Positions 1 through 10,549 of a stretch of 64,000 nt of DNA are shown piece by piece (the first letter of the stretch is position 1; each line of letters begins with the position of its first letter). The stretch lies in the NCBI GenBank assembly GCA_029783825.1, contig JAREIK010003356.1, positions 211,261 through 275,260 on the forward strand, given 5' to 3'. Origin of the DNA: Sapria himalayana (Eukaryota; Streptophyta; Magnoliopsida; Malpighiales; Rafflesiaceae). A program made the translations under genes and the position numbers. The notes under the pieces are model-generated. The model saw only the letters and a program-made list of their open reading frames with translations. It was not told where the DNA came from and made no database searches.

Positions 1-665
1 TAAACAGACATAAATTAAAGTTGATAGTAATACAGCTTCAACAAAAATTTAATTAAATAATTTAATATATTTATATTAAATTGAATAAAAATAGAAACTA
101 TAAATGAAAATTTTAAAGTAAACAAAAAAAATTCATTTAATAACTTATTCTAATACAATATTTTAAATAACTGCAACAAAAATATAACAGAATTATATTA
201 CATCTTAATTAACAATGTATCTACCGACAGTGCATAAAGTATAATCTATCCATGCATTGACGTTGCTTTCTCTCCCTCTACTCCTCTGATCACTAACTTT
301 CTGCTGTGAAAAAGCTGCCCGATCACGGTGCATCATGTCTATCAAAAAATCCCTTCACTTATACGAGCTTTGAATGGAAAATAATGTGGTACCATATCTG
401 TTAGAAATTTATACCACTCAACCAAATCAAAATAAATATAAAAAAACTATGTTTTAATATATATATATATATATATATATTACTGCAATAAATATGTATA
501 TATATACTAGCATTTCACTCGTACACATATTACTACTAGTATATGTACATATAAACTATAGTATTATGTGTACATATATACTGAGTACATATATACTCAG
601 TATATATGTATATAAAATACTGTAGTATTATATGTACGTATATACCGACTATATACGTATGTATA
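1..665 (-). mobile_element. CACTA element 3' terminal region (fragment C)
   Basis: This stretch is the reverse complement of the 3' tail of the CACTA element ending at 36,580. Bases 60-440 match about 35,830-36,170 inverted, sharing for example the block around TATAATCTATCCATGCATTG and the segment about AAGGGATTTTT next to it. Beyond it (about 447-660) lie the same TATACTGAGTATA-type palindromic repeats that stand at 34,900-35,790 in the plus-oriented copy. The element therefore runs on the minus strand, and its 3' terminus lies to the left of the window. No coding sequence of this copy is recognised next to it. The homology is seen directly; calling it CACTA rests on the better-preserved copy. 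Confidence 0.75.
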
Positions 666-671
666 TACCGC

Positions 672-1031
672 ATTTATTGTCGTTGTTGCTACTCATGTTG
701 CCGATGTCCCTACTATTGCCGCTGATGCTGCCGCTGCTGCTGCTGCTGCTACAACTGCGGTCATTTTTTCCGCCCCTGCCGTCGCTACCGCCGCTGCTGC
801 CACTGCTGCTGCTGTCGCTACTACCGCCGCTGCCGCCACTACCGCCGCTACCACCACTATCGGTGTTGTCTCTTCTGCAGCCGCTGCTTCCACCACTACT
901 GGTGCTGCCACTGATGTCGCTGCTACTGTTGATGCCGTAGTTGCCGCTCCTGCTGCCGCCTCTACCAACTCTACCACTACTACCAGTGCAGCCGGTGATG
1001 CCGGTGCTACTGGTGCTGTTGCCGCCGTTGC
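672..1031. repeat. GCN/ACN trinucleotide microsatellite
   Basis: About 360 bp of imperfect trinucleotide repeats (GCC, GCT, ACC, ACT mixtures). It is strikingly GC-richer than the surrounding DNA. All three frames on one strand stay open and give runs of Ala/Val, Ser/Gly or Leu/Pro, so the reading frames here follow from the repeat and give no evidence of a gene. It sits just inside the palindromic repeats of CACTA fragment C, where the homologous element at 34-36 kb has no such array. Confidence 0.85.
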
Positions 1032-2089
1032 CAAAATAAAATCCAACATTATTCATGTTTTTATATAAAATTATATGCAAAATAAAATGCACCTTACTTT
1101 ATATATCACATTTTAGGAAAATCTTGCAATATAGTTCTTTAAAACAACATTGGAATTTTAAAAATAAAGAATAAAATTAAAGATAAGAATAAAACTTAAT
1201 TTTTTTAGTGGACTCGTATAATCAAGACAACTAGAAATTAGGAGATAAAATTATTAATATTCAATATGTTTCATATTGGTTATTTTTTGACCATTAATTT
1301 ATCATTAAGTATTAGGTCTCATCTCACTAGGCAATAAATCTCAAAAATAACATCATTAAAACAGACATAAAAAATTCAAGTTTAACAAAACTATAATAAT
1401 TCAAAATAAAAATTAATACATGATATTTTATTATTGGCCTAGAATAATAATTTTCATCATAGGTTGTATACATAAGCACCTAAAGGCAAAATTATTAAAT
1501 ATGCAACATAACATAAACTTCACCTCACCAAATCTCATAAAAATTTTAAAATAAAATATATTTGTGCAGAAAGAATACAAAAATAACTAATCATTATGAA
1601 AATATATATCACATGAATATAGTGAAGATCATATATTGACACAATAACAAATATTTTTGTCCAAGGACAATAAATATCAAGTTTGAGACTCATCAGACAT
1701 AATCTCTCTAATTTTTAGAGATAAGACTATTAAGATATGCATTAAGTAGTGACTCCTCCCAATGCATATGACAACACAACAACGAGTATGTACATTCAAT
1801 TTGAATTATACACATATGTGATGAAAAAGAATAGGATTGGCCAAGTTATGTCTAGTCTATTCACAATTCCTAATTTCTAGATAAAGCTCAGCATGACATT
1901 ATTGGATTGTAATTCAAATGTGACATCTACCCAAATATATTTTCTTATGTATGATTTTTATGATTGACTTTTCTTCAAAAAAAAGTAAGTTGCTATTTCT
2001 AAATTAGATAAAATAGAAATACTAATTTTTTCAACATTTTCTAGGAAACTCAAAAATAAAAAGAAATAGGGTCAAGCAACAAGCAAGAT
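1032..2089. other. AT-rich DNA without recognisable gene
   Basis: No reading frame, RNA gene or terminal repeat was recognised. The motif AAACAGACATAAA occurs here (about 1,360) and again at the very start of the window, which hints at an old shared repeat. Confidence 0.5.
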
Positions 2090-2452
2090 ATTACTCACCT
2101 ATGAAACAACAACATGTCGAACACCACTCTCCATGTCACCACCGATGAATTCATACGCATCCATCATAGAGTTGCTTCATGGCATCAGTTGATCTGCACA
2201 CTCATTACTCGTATCAGATTATGTTGCCTAGAGCAATAGCAGTTATTATGGCCCCCACTGATGAATCTAGTCCACACAGCATCTTTTACCTATTTGAGCT
2301 TACCGGAGTGTCCATGATGTGAAATTGCCAGCAGAGGAGGTTTTACCCACACGAAGAGCCTGTAGATGGGAGCCCAATCTACAAGCATTGTTCTCATGTC
2401 TATATGAACACCACCGTAAGCTATGACATTGTAGATCTCCTGTGAGAACCCT
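2090..2452 (-). other. possible exon or gene fragment, unidentified
   Basis: A GC-richer island in AT-rich DNA. On the minus strand it starts after an acceptor-like TTCTCACAG (about 2,445) and ends at a donor-like AGGTGAGTAA (about 2,091-2,100); a second donor-like CCGGTAAGC lies near 2,300. The first 50 or so codons are open and contain the short stretch DWAPIYRLFVWVK; stops appear further on. I do not recognise the family. It lies downstream of CACTA fragment C on the same strand, so a captured gene fragment is conceivable, as is a retroelement piece. Confidence 0.25.
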
Positions 2453-2539
2453 AAAACATTGTTATTGCTACCATTAAATGCACAGTTTGAAGTGTGGGCT
2501 CAGTTTTTTGATAAAAAGCATTTTAATAAAACCTTATAT

Positions 2540-2702
2540 ATATACTAAACTATTATAAAATAAAATATAAAAAAATAACACTAAAATCAAATTATAAAAA
2601 ATAAATAATTTAAACATAATAATAGAAATAGATCTTTATTTAACCATAAATGATATTATTTAATGAATAAATAAAATAATATTATATTATAATAAAGTAT
2701 TC

Positions 2703-2742
<40 letters not shown>

Positions 2743-3540
2743 TATATGGTCATAAATTTATAAGAATTTAATTTATCTTTTATTAAGATAATATGAAATA
2801 ATTATAAAAGCATATAATTAAAATCTTTTAATCATTATAAATTTTAATGTTTGAAGTGTTCATTTAATAACCACACTGAAATATTAATTTTTTAAATAAT
2901 CAAATTTTTTTTGATGTAATTAAAATAACAATATGGTAATCTTAAAATATCAACTTTTTTTCTTTTACATTTTATAAAAAATTAAAAAAAAATTTTAATA
3001 ATTCAAAAATTTAAAATCTTTTAGTCATTATATTTTTAAAAAAATTTCTATAATAATAAAAATATTATTTTATACTTTTATTTATATAAATGTTTACGTA
3101 TTTATTCATTTATTCATATAATTTTATATATTTTTTGTAATCAAACAATTGTTTATTTTAGTTTTTTATTAGTTGAAATTTTTATATATTTTTATATATT
3201 AATTAAAATATTTTATAAATATTATAATTATATAATAAATTATATAATGTTTTGTAATACAAATATTTAAATATCATAAATAAATAGTTTAGATAAAATT
3301 AAGTATAATATTTTAATTAAATTATAATCAAAAAATAGTTATTTTAATCATATTTAATATAAATTTTTATTAGTATTTATATATTTATTATTTTTTTTAT
3401 AATATCAAATTTAAATTATTATATGAGAAGATTGTGTAATTCAAGGATCGCTCATATAAAGTCCATGAAATACCTTTAATATAGAAAATAATATAAAATA
3501 TTAAAATAAATAATGCTTAAAAAAATATCATTGAAGATTA
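2540..3540. other. AT-rich stretch resembling the 5' part of CACTA element D
   Basis: No genes. Around 3,423-3,455 the sequence (TATGAG.AGA...AAGGATC.CTCAT) resembles 49,725-49,757, which lies just inside the 5' terminal repeats of the CACTA element at 41-50 kb. Around 2,858 and 49,308 both also share AAGTGTTCATTTA. This suggests a CACTA 5'-side segment that lost its end. The match is short and AT-rich, so confidence is limited. A (TA)n run is present at about 2,705-2,740. Confidence 0.35.
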
Positions 3541-6039
3541 GCAACAGGAAAAAATTAATTTAAAAACATACATAAAAAACTCATATATAGAAGACAAACC
3601 CATTATGTCATCTCACACATTGAGTACTCTCAACAAAGCATAAAGAAAATAAATAATAGTTAGGTGTATGGCCAACTTTAAAGTTACAGTTATGTAAAGA
3701 AAACATATAGCTGTACAATTATGAGTAAGCTACAACTATGTAAAAAACATACAACTATGCAATTCTGACTTTTTAAGTAGTTAATAAGATCCCAATAATT
3801 AAAAAATATACAGCCAAGTTAAAGAAACTAATTTCCATATAAGATTTATGTGAACTACACATTACATCACTCTTCATACCTCTGTGCACTGCACTACACT
3901 TCACACCACATTGCACTGTTACACTTACACCATAATGCCCAAACTATTACACATTCACTCTTATTGTGCACACAACACAACACTACACTACACCATACAC
4001 ATTAATACCATGTTGACACCTCTGCCACTGCTAGACAATCAGACACTGCATACACTTTGCCTCAACACCACTAATACTACCACATTGTTAATGTCATTGC
4101 ACAAATACTATATCGAAGCCACTATCACGCCGATAATCCATTAATATCTTGTCCTCCACACAAACACACACACTATCATTGTTCCACATCAACACTAACA
4201 CTACATCGACGTCACTCTGCAGTCACATCAGCTATTTACCATGTAGATCTACTGCATAAACTAAGTGCACACATTGTATAGTAATACCATGTAAATGCAG
4301 ACATACTTTTATGATTCTGCTTAAAAATTAAAAAAGAAAATATTATGATAGAAAAAAGAAAATAAAACACTAAATCATAACTCAAACAACAATCCTAAAT
4401 ATAAATAAAGAAAAAAAATATGAGCAGGCCATAAATCGGGTGTTCCTATTATTAAAAAATATATATAATAAATAGAGGTCGTGGAAGTCATACCCAGTAT
4501 ACAAGATTCCCATTTTAATGAGAGATCTGAGAGAGTTTAATATATCGATAGTCTTACCTCCCAAAAATTTATAGAGACTACATCTAAAAAGTCTCCAACC
4601 TGAGACATACTACCATTATCTATAAATATTTATCATTGTACAAATGCATTACCTCCAATATATATGTAACGCAAAAAAATTCCAAGTAATCAATTAGCTC
4701 AATAATTTTTCACCCAAACATTTTTAAGAATAATATAATAAATAAACACTCATAAAATTATAACAATGATATTCAAAATTGTTCAAATTATAAATAAATA
4801 TAATTGATGAGTCATAAGGTAAAGATTTGAGAGAGAAATAAAAAGAAAACTCAAAAATAAGTAATAATTATATCGGAGAATCAATTTAATTATATATAGA
4901 TATGTATACTATTAAATCTATTTTTTATTTAGGTAAGTTACAAAAAAATAAAAAAAAATAAAAAAAAATAAAAATATTTATATATGGATTGGAATAGATT
5001 AGAACATGGATTAGATTAGCTAGTTCCAAATGGCATGGTAAAGGCCCAACAATGATCATGATGATAAATGAGAATTTACATTGTTAGATAATAAACTTAA
5101 AAGAAAACCTCTGGATTGGAATAAGATTTGAGATGTTGAAATATAAAGAAAATAGTGAGTATAACTACTATAATAGGAAAGCATCCTCCATCAATAATAG
5201 CTGGTTGATGAAAATCTCTATAGGTAACTACGTATGATGCAACAATGCTTAATAGTGCCATATTTCATGCATGTCCACTTCCATTCCTACTAAATTTGAT
5301 CTCCATGCCTAAAAAATCAATCTTAGTTGAAAAAATTAAACATTCCAAGTGTTGCTTATTGAATAAACTTGCAATAAGACTTCCAATATATCATGCCAAA
5401 AAATAAAAATTCATTTGGATATTTGAAAAACTAAGTAAAAAGAAATAAACGAAAACCAAAAAAAATTATAGTTAAATTTACTAAAGTTGTATATGGAAAT
5501 AAAGGAAACTAGAATAAAGATTTAGTTATATCGATGATAGTTTTAAAATAATTTTTTAAAAAATAATTTCTTAAAAGATTATTTTTGTCCATTTTCTTGC
5601 CTAAAAAAATTCTAGTTGTTTAAGAAATTAAATTATCAAAATCCAACTCTTCTATCACAGATGAATATATAAAATTCAATATGAAAATATTTATGAATTT
5701 AGGAATATATATATGAATATCCAAGAAATATGATTCAATAGAAAAGATAAAAGATTTATTAAAATAAAAATAAACAAAATAGACCCCATGTTATATTGAT
5801 GGTGCATTTGCACTGATACTGCACTACACTAATTCCTTGTGGAAACAATCCCACATCCAAAAATATTGTTGCCAAAATATTGTTGCAACTATTTTTAATC
5901 ACTCACATTTCATTCATTCCAAGTAGTCCAAAAATTTATATAAGGCAATATGTCTTAAAACCTTTTTATTATATCTACCTATAGATAAATTTTACATGAA
6001 ATAATATGTATCCTCAAGAAGAACAAATAAAAATTAATA
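3541..6039. other. non-genic DNA with a CA-rich stretch
   Basis: Nothing coding was recognised. About 3,850-4,230 is unusually rich in CA/CAC words (CACTACAC, CACATTGCAC) and keeps a minus-free frame of 86 codons by composition only. A_n-T repeats occur near 4,940-4,980. The rest is plain AT-rich sequence. Confidence 0.5.
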
Positions 6040-7650
6040 ATGTATTTGATTAGCTCAAATAAAGTGACTACAAGGAAAAACCTTGCAAACCAGGCTCAGG
6101 TGACTACTTTAGACCGTATAATACATTTTACAATCTGCAAACCACACTTGATTGCACTGCCCAAAACACTAGTAGTTGCTTCATATATACCTCCATCTCA
6201 AGTTTATAATATAAAAATATTTTTTCCAAGTTTAGTTTGTGTATACTCTAACCATGAGATATTGTAAAAAAACTAAAATACGTACCGAAGTCAACTTGAT
6301 CACTACAGAGTAAGTATCATGATATTTCATACCAAATATCTAATTGTATCACATCACTATAGATCTCAATTTAAGTTGATATGATTTTTCATCAAAACTT
6401 GCCTTCATAGTAAATAATAAAATGCATCCAACAACAGACTTTCTCAACGATCATGATATTAGTTGTCTGATCTCATTATAGTTAAGGATATACATCTCAT
6501 CTATCATAGTCTGACACATTCTTAAATGAGATAATATATCAGAAAAAGATCATGCTAGTATCATCAAGAGAATAATAAAAGAAATAAAATAAAATAAAAT
6601 AAGAGTGCAACGAACTATGTGAAATCGAGTATTGAGTACACTTCTTCTCTCCTTTTCATAGAGCAATCAAAAGGTCAAGGTAAGAGGAACTGCCTATAAA
6701 ATTGTTTGGCTCCTCGATAGGATCGCCTCTTATCCTATCAAGCTAGGGATGTTTCTCTCATCTAGTATATACTCTAAGTTATGAATGTTCAAGTGTCATA
6801 ATTTCCAACATTATGAGTCTGTATTGGTGCACCCACTTATAATACTATGTAATCTAGATATGACAAAAATTCTTCTACTAGAGAATTCTCACTTTCGCTA
6901 GACTCAATATAATCTGAATTTGTTGGCAAGTATGCTGATTCTATGAGAATAATATCATGCTAAAAACCAACATGATCAAATATAGGCAATGAGTGACTCT
7001 CTCTATCGACTAAAAGTCAATGTAGGGTTATAGATAAGAAACAAAGAGTGATGAATCCAAATGCAATATATATATATATATATATTCACACTCTTCCTAA
7101 GCATGGTAAAGAATAAATCATTATTAAACAATTAACATCTAAGCTCATTAAAATTTTATCAATCTATAGTAAAAAATATACTCTCTTTGGGAATATCCAA
7201 GAAAGACATAACTCAAGGCCTTGGATACTAGTTTGTCTCATCCTAGAGAACAATAAAAAAAATAAGTGAAACAAAAAACTCTAGAAGACAACAATTTTGG
7301 AATACTCTTTCCAAGTGAAAATATGCGTCATCTCAATCAGTTGTCTATTCTTCCTTCAACCCCTTATTTTGTTGAAGGTATGATATTACAAAAAAGTCTA
7401 GTATATAATCTAATGATCTATATAATAAATATTAAATTGGTATGACATAGATTATAATATATTATTATTTTTAAATTTTTTTAATTTTATCGAATTGAGT
7501 TTTTATCAATTTATAAAAAATTTTAACCAAATAAGACTTCTAATCTATCACGAAATAGATATATCCAAATATATCTTAAACAGTCAACAAAAAATATGAT
7601 AAGATACTTAAATCTATCTTTAATCATATTTTTATTAGGTTTTCATATGT
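6040..7650 (-). pseudogene. Ty1/copia polyprotein remnant (integrase to reverse transcriptase)
   Basis: Translating the minus strand in shifting frames gives the order expected of a copia polyprotein. There is an integrase-core-like segment at about 7,620-7,330 (FFVDCLRYIWIYLF, corresponding to the family's DDYSR.TW.Y block). The integrase C-terminal segment follows at about 7,270-7,140 (DKLVSKALSYVFLGYSQ). Reverse transcriptase appears at about 6,250-6,060 (EVYMKQLLVFW, then VLYGLK*SP). Stops and frameshifts break every domain, and the YVDD block, RNase H, gag and LTRs were not found. In life this protein would have copied RNA to cDNA and inserted it. The remnant stops next to the putative hAT terminus at 7,656, which may have interrupted it. 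It is the same lineage as the plus-strand copy at 16.6-19.3 kb. Confidence 0.75.
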
Positions 7651-7729
7651 TTAAGTTAAAGATGTCAATCGGGTCGTGTCATATCGACATAGCATCGTAG
7701 GAGCTAGGCTCGTCTAAAGTTATTTGAGA

Positions 7730-7900
7730 TGCAATATGCATCGAGATTCAAACCCCCAGGCACAAGACACACCCAAGTGCAAGGCGTGCCGATGCGCAAG
7801 GTGCACCCAGGTGCAAAGCACACTGAGATGCACGGCAAACCAAGGCAAAGCACATCGAGGCACAAAACCCTTTTGGAGCATGGAGGCTCAAGGGGCAATA
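7730..7900. repeat. GC-rich hAT subterminal block
   Basis: Clustered degenerate words of the GGCACAAGACACACCCAAG and AAGGCGTGCC type, typical of GC-rich subterminal sequence in plant hAT elements. Similar words (AAGGCATGC, GAGGCATGC) reappear at 10,560-10,640 on the far side of the transposase. Short open frames here (65-79 codons) occur on both strands and are compositional. Confidence 0.5.
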
Positions 7901-8559
7901 AAGGTGAAATTTTTTTTGTGACATACTCTACATAAAAATACATAAAATTTTTATATTTAACTAAAGAATTATTTATAATTTTTATCTATTAATAAAACAA
8001 AATCAATAAAAAATAATATTAAACATAAAAAAATATATATTATTAGTACTTCTCAACATCAATATCATTAAGAATAATAAAATAAAATAATTAAATTTTA
8101 ACAAACCAATATATAAAGTTAAAAAATTAAACTTCAAATATAGCATATCACTAATAAATATATAATATCATTATTATTTTTTGTATACCAAAAATTAAAA
8201 ATTTAAAAAGATATACAAAATAAATACTTATAGATCTTAATCAAACTTTAAATCCATAAAATCATCATGACTATCATTTGTTTCATCATCACTCTTGAAC
8301 TCTCACTTGTCTTAATCTTCATCTCCTGATAACTGGGTCATTTTTTATCTTCATGAATCAAAATATAAGTAAATGTATATTTAAAACATGATGATATTAA
8401 CTTTGATATTTATATTTGCTTGAACTTGCTTTAATTTTTATATAAACCTTTAACTCTTCTAGCTCTTACAACAACACCACTAGTTAAATCATTACTCTCA
8501 AATGCTAAATTATCTTTTGTAACATTTTCATCTTCTTTTTGTTCATCTATTTTTTATTG
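7901..8559. other. AT-rich DNA inside the hAT unit
   Basis: Strongly AT-rich. No gene recognised; the degenerate transposase begins beyond it. Confidence 0.4.
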
Positions 8560-10500
8560 TTATAATTTATATCTTCCAAAAAAAATTAAAATCAATAATA
8601 TGATGCTCATTGAATCTTTTTATCAAGGCTCAATTGTACTTAATGTACATCAAATCATTCAAGCATTAATATTCCAACTTATTTATCTTCTTATTATAAA
8701 TCTAAAAAAATCATGATTATTAGATTATATATTATATTAAATAATATAATAAAGATATTAATTTTTCGTAATTATTTTAATAATTTACATTCTCGAAGAT
8801 ATTTTAATTTATTTCACAACCAGATACACTATATATTAGGTTGAGAAGCCATAATACACATTTTTACCAACTATTAATATTAGATCCAAATATACTTCAT
8901 TATTCAATTATAATTAATATAAATAAATTATCAGCTAAATATTTCTTATATTTTAATAAAAAATATATTAATTTAAATACAGTAAATAACTTAATTAAAA
9001 AACTAACCTAATAGTTAAGACTTCTTTTTTCGCATGGAAAAATCATAATCAAAAAGGTATTGAGAATGCATGTACAAGTCCAATTATGATATAATTGTAT
9101 CTTATTCACCTCTCTATTCTATCATTCTCAACATGAATTTACATACATCTTCAAAGATTTTTGAATCTAGATTTACTACTAATCCTTTTGTATCATAATA
9201 AAACTATGTACAAAAATTTTTAGTTGAATATAAGGTTGATGAAGCTGAATCTCTCACTGCCTATTAATGATTTTCATGTTTTCCTTATACTTCTTTTCAC
9301 TCTCATTAAAGCTTTTGATAATTATTTTCTATAATTTGCATGAAAACATAAATGTAACTCATTGTATGCCTCTTTTCACCAACCACCAAACAAAGAATAT
9401 GTATAAGAGGGTCTGACATCGTCAAACAAAATATTACAGTATTCTAAAAATGAGGCATAAAAATTATATTTTTTCTCTTTTCCTCTTTTGCCAATTTATT
9501 TATAACTTCCTCAAGTTTTTTTTATTTATTAATACGAGATAAAGTGATGAAGACCATTACAAACCACATCTTTGTAAGCCTCAACAACTAATTTTGCTCA
9601 ATAAATCATCTAATCATATTAAGCAATCTCATTTTATTATAAATACAACCACATATAAATATAACTCACTTTATTCTCTTCTTGATATATGATAGTTTTT
9701 CAATATCCTTCAACAATAAATCAAGACAAAATGCAATACATAGTATCCATTACAAATATTGTCTTTTTTATTTCAACAATCTGCCTATATAAGTTAAAGT
9801 TAAACATTAATATATAAATAATATATAATGTGTAATAACCTAAATAAAACAATAAAAAAATCAAATTAAATTTTAAATATTACTATCACATAATTTGAAG
9901 TATTATCTATTATAACTTGATTAATATTATCTTTGTTAACTTCTTTCACCTAACTATCAAAAAATTCAAATAATTTATCTCTCGTCTTGATCATAAAAAA
10001 AATATCAATAGGTTTTATAAACATGAATACATGATTTTTCTTTATAAATTCCCCATGATATTCACCAACATTCTTTCTTTCCTATCAGTTCATTCATTTG
10101 ATATAAATAAATATTCATTTTACTTCCATAATATAAAAAGATTCTTCATCAAATTCATTATAAGAATTAATTCTTTTTTTAGACTAGTAACTCTCACATC
10201 ATAAAAATTAAATCTCTTATATCTCAAATAATATTGCCCATTTGCCTTTCAAGCATTGGTTAAGAACTAATATAGTTGGCTATATTAAATGAATTACAGT
10301 AATATATAGCTATCTACAAAATAAAAAATTAAATTTTATGTAAGAATTAATTCTTTATTTTGACTAGTAACTCTCACATCATGAAAGTTAGATCTCTGAT
10401 ATTTCAAATCATATTACCCAATTATCTCAAGCATTGGTTAAGAACTAATATAGTTCACTGTATTAAATGAATTGCAACATCATATAATCATCTACAAAAT
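8560..10500 (-). pseudogene. hAT-superfamily transposase remnant
   Basis: Minus-strand reading in shifting frames shows the order of a plant hAT transposase with a DUF659 region. The start of DUF659 is seen at about 10,200 (NFYDVRVTSLKKELIL). The block preceding the catalytic Asp is at about 10,000-9,900 (KLFEFFDS...VIIDNTSNYVI, against the family's VVTDNAS.Y). The following region is at about 9,760-9,550 (MDTMYCILS, then YKDVVCNGLHHF). A C-terminal dimerisation-like segment is at about 8,700-8,600 (NKLEY...LNDLMYIKYN). Frames are broken many times, so no product is expected. The family cuts and pastes elements in the nucleus. The upstream part is duplicated in tandem (10,165-10,500). The zinc-finger N-terminus was not found. 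Confidence 0.7.
10165..10500. repeat. tandem duplication of about 170 bp
   Basis: Two adjacent copies share AGAATTAATTCTTT, GACTAGTAACTCTCACATCAT, and GCATTGGTTAAGAACTAATATAG in the same order, at about 10,165-10,330 and 10,335-10,500. The repeated segment encodes the DUF659 start of the hAT transposase remnant on the minus strand, so this part of the domain is present twice. Confidence 0.8.
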
Positions 10501-10549
10501 AAAATATTGGCTCTTTCCTTAACCTCTTACTTGTAAGTATTGAGAGTGA

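Noticed and set aside
632..1092. Overlapping open frames of 102-147 codons (Leu/Pro, Ser/Gly and Ala/Val-rich)
   Set aside because: They arise from the GCN/ACN trinucleotide array, are open on both strands and in several phases, and lack any recognisable domain.
3884..4144. 86-codon His/Thr/Leu-rich frame
   Set aside because: It reflects a CA-rich stretch (CAC, ACA, CTA words); no domain or splice context was seen.
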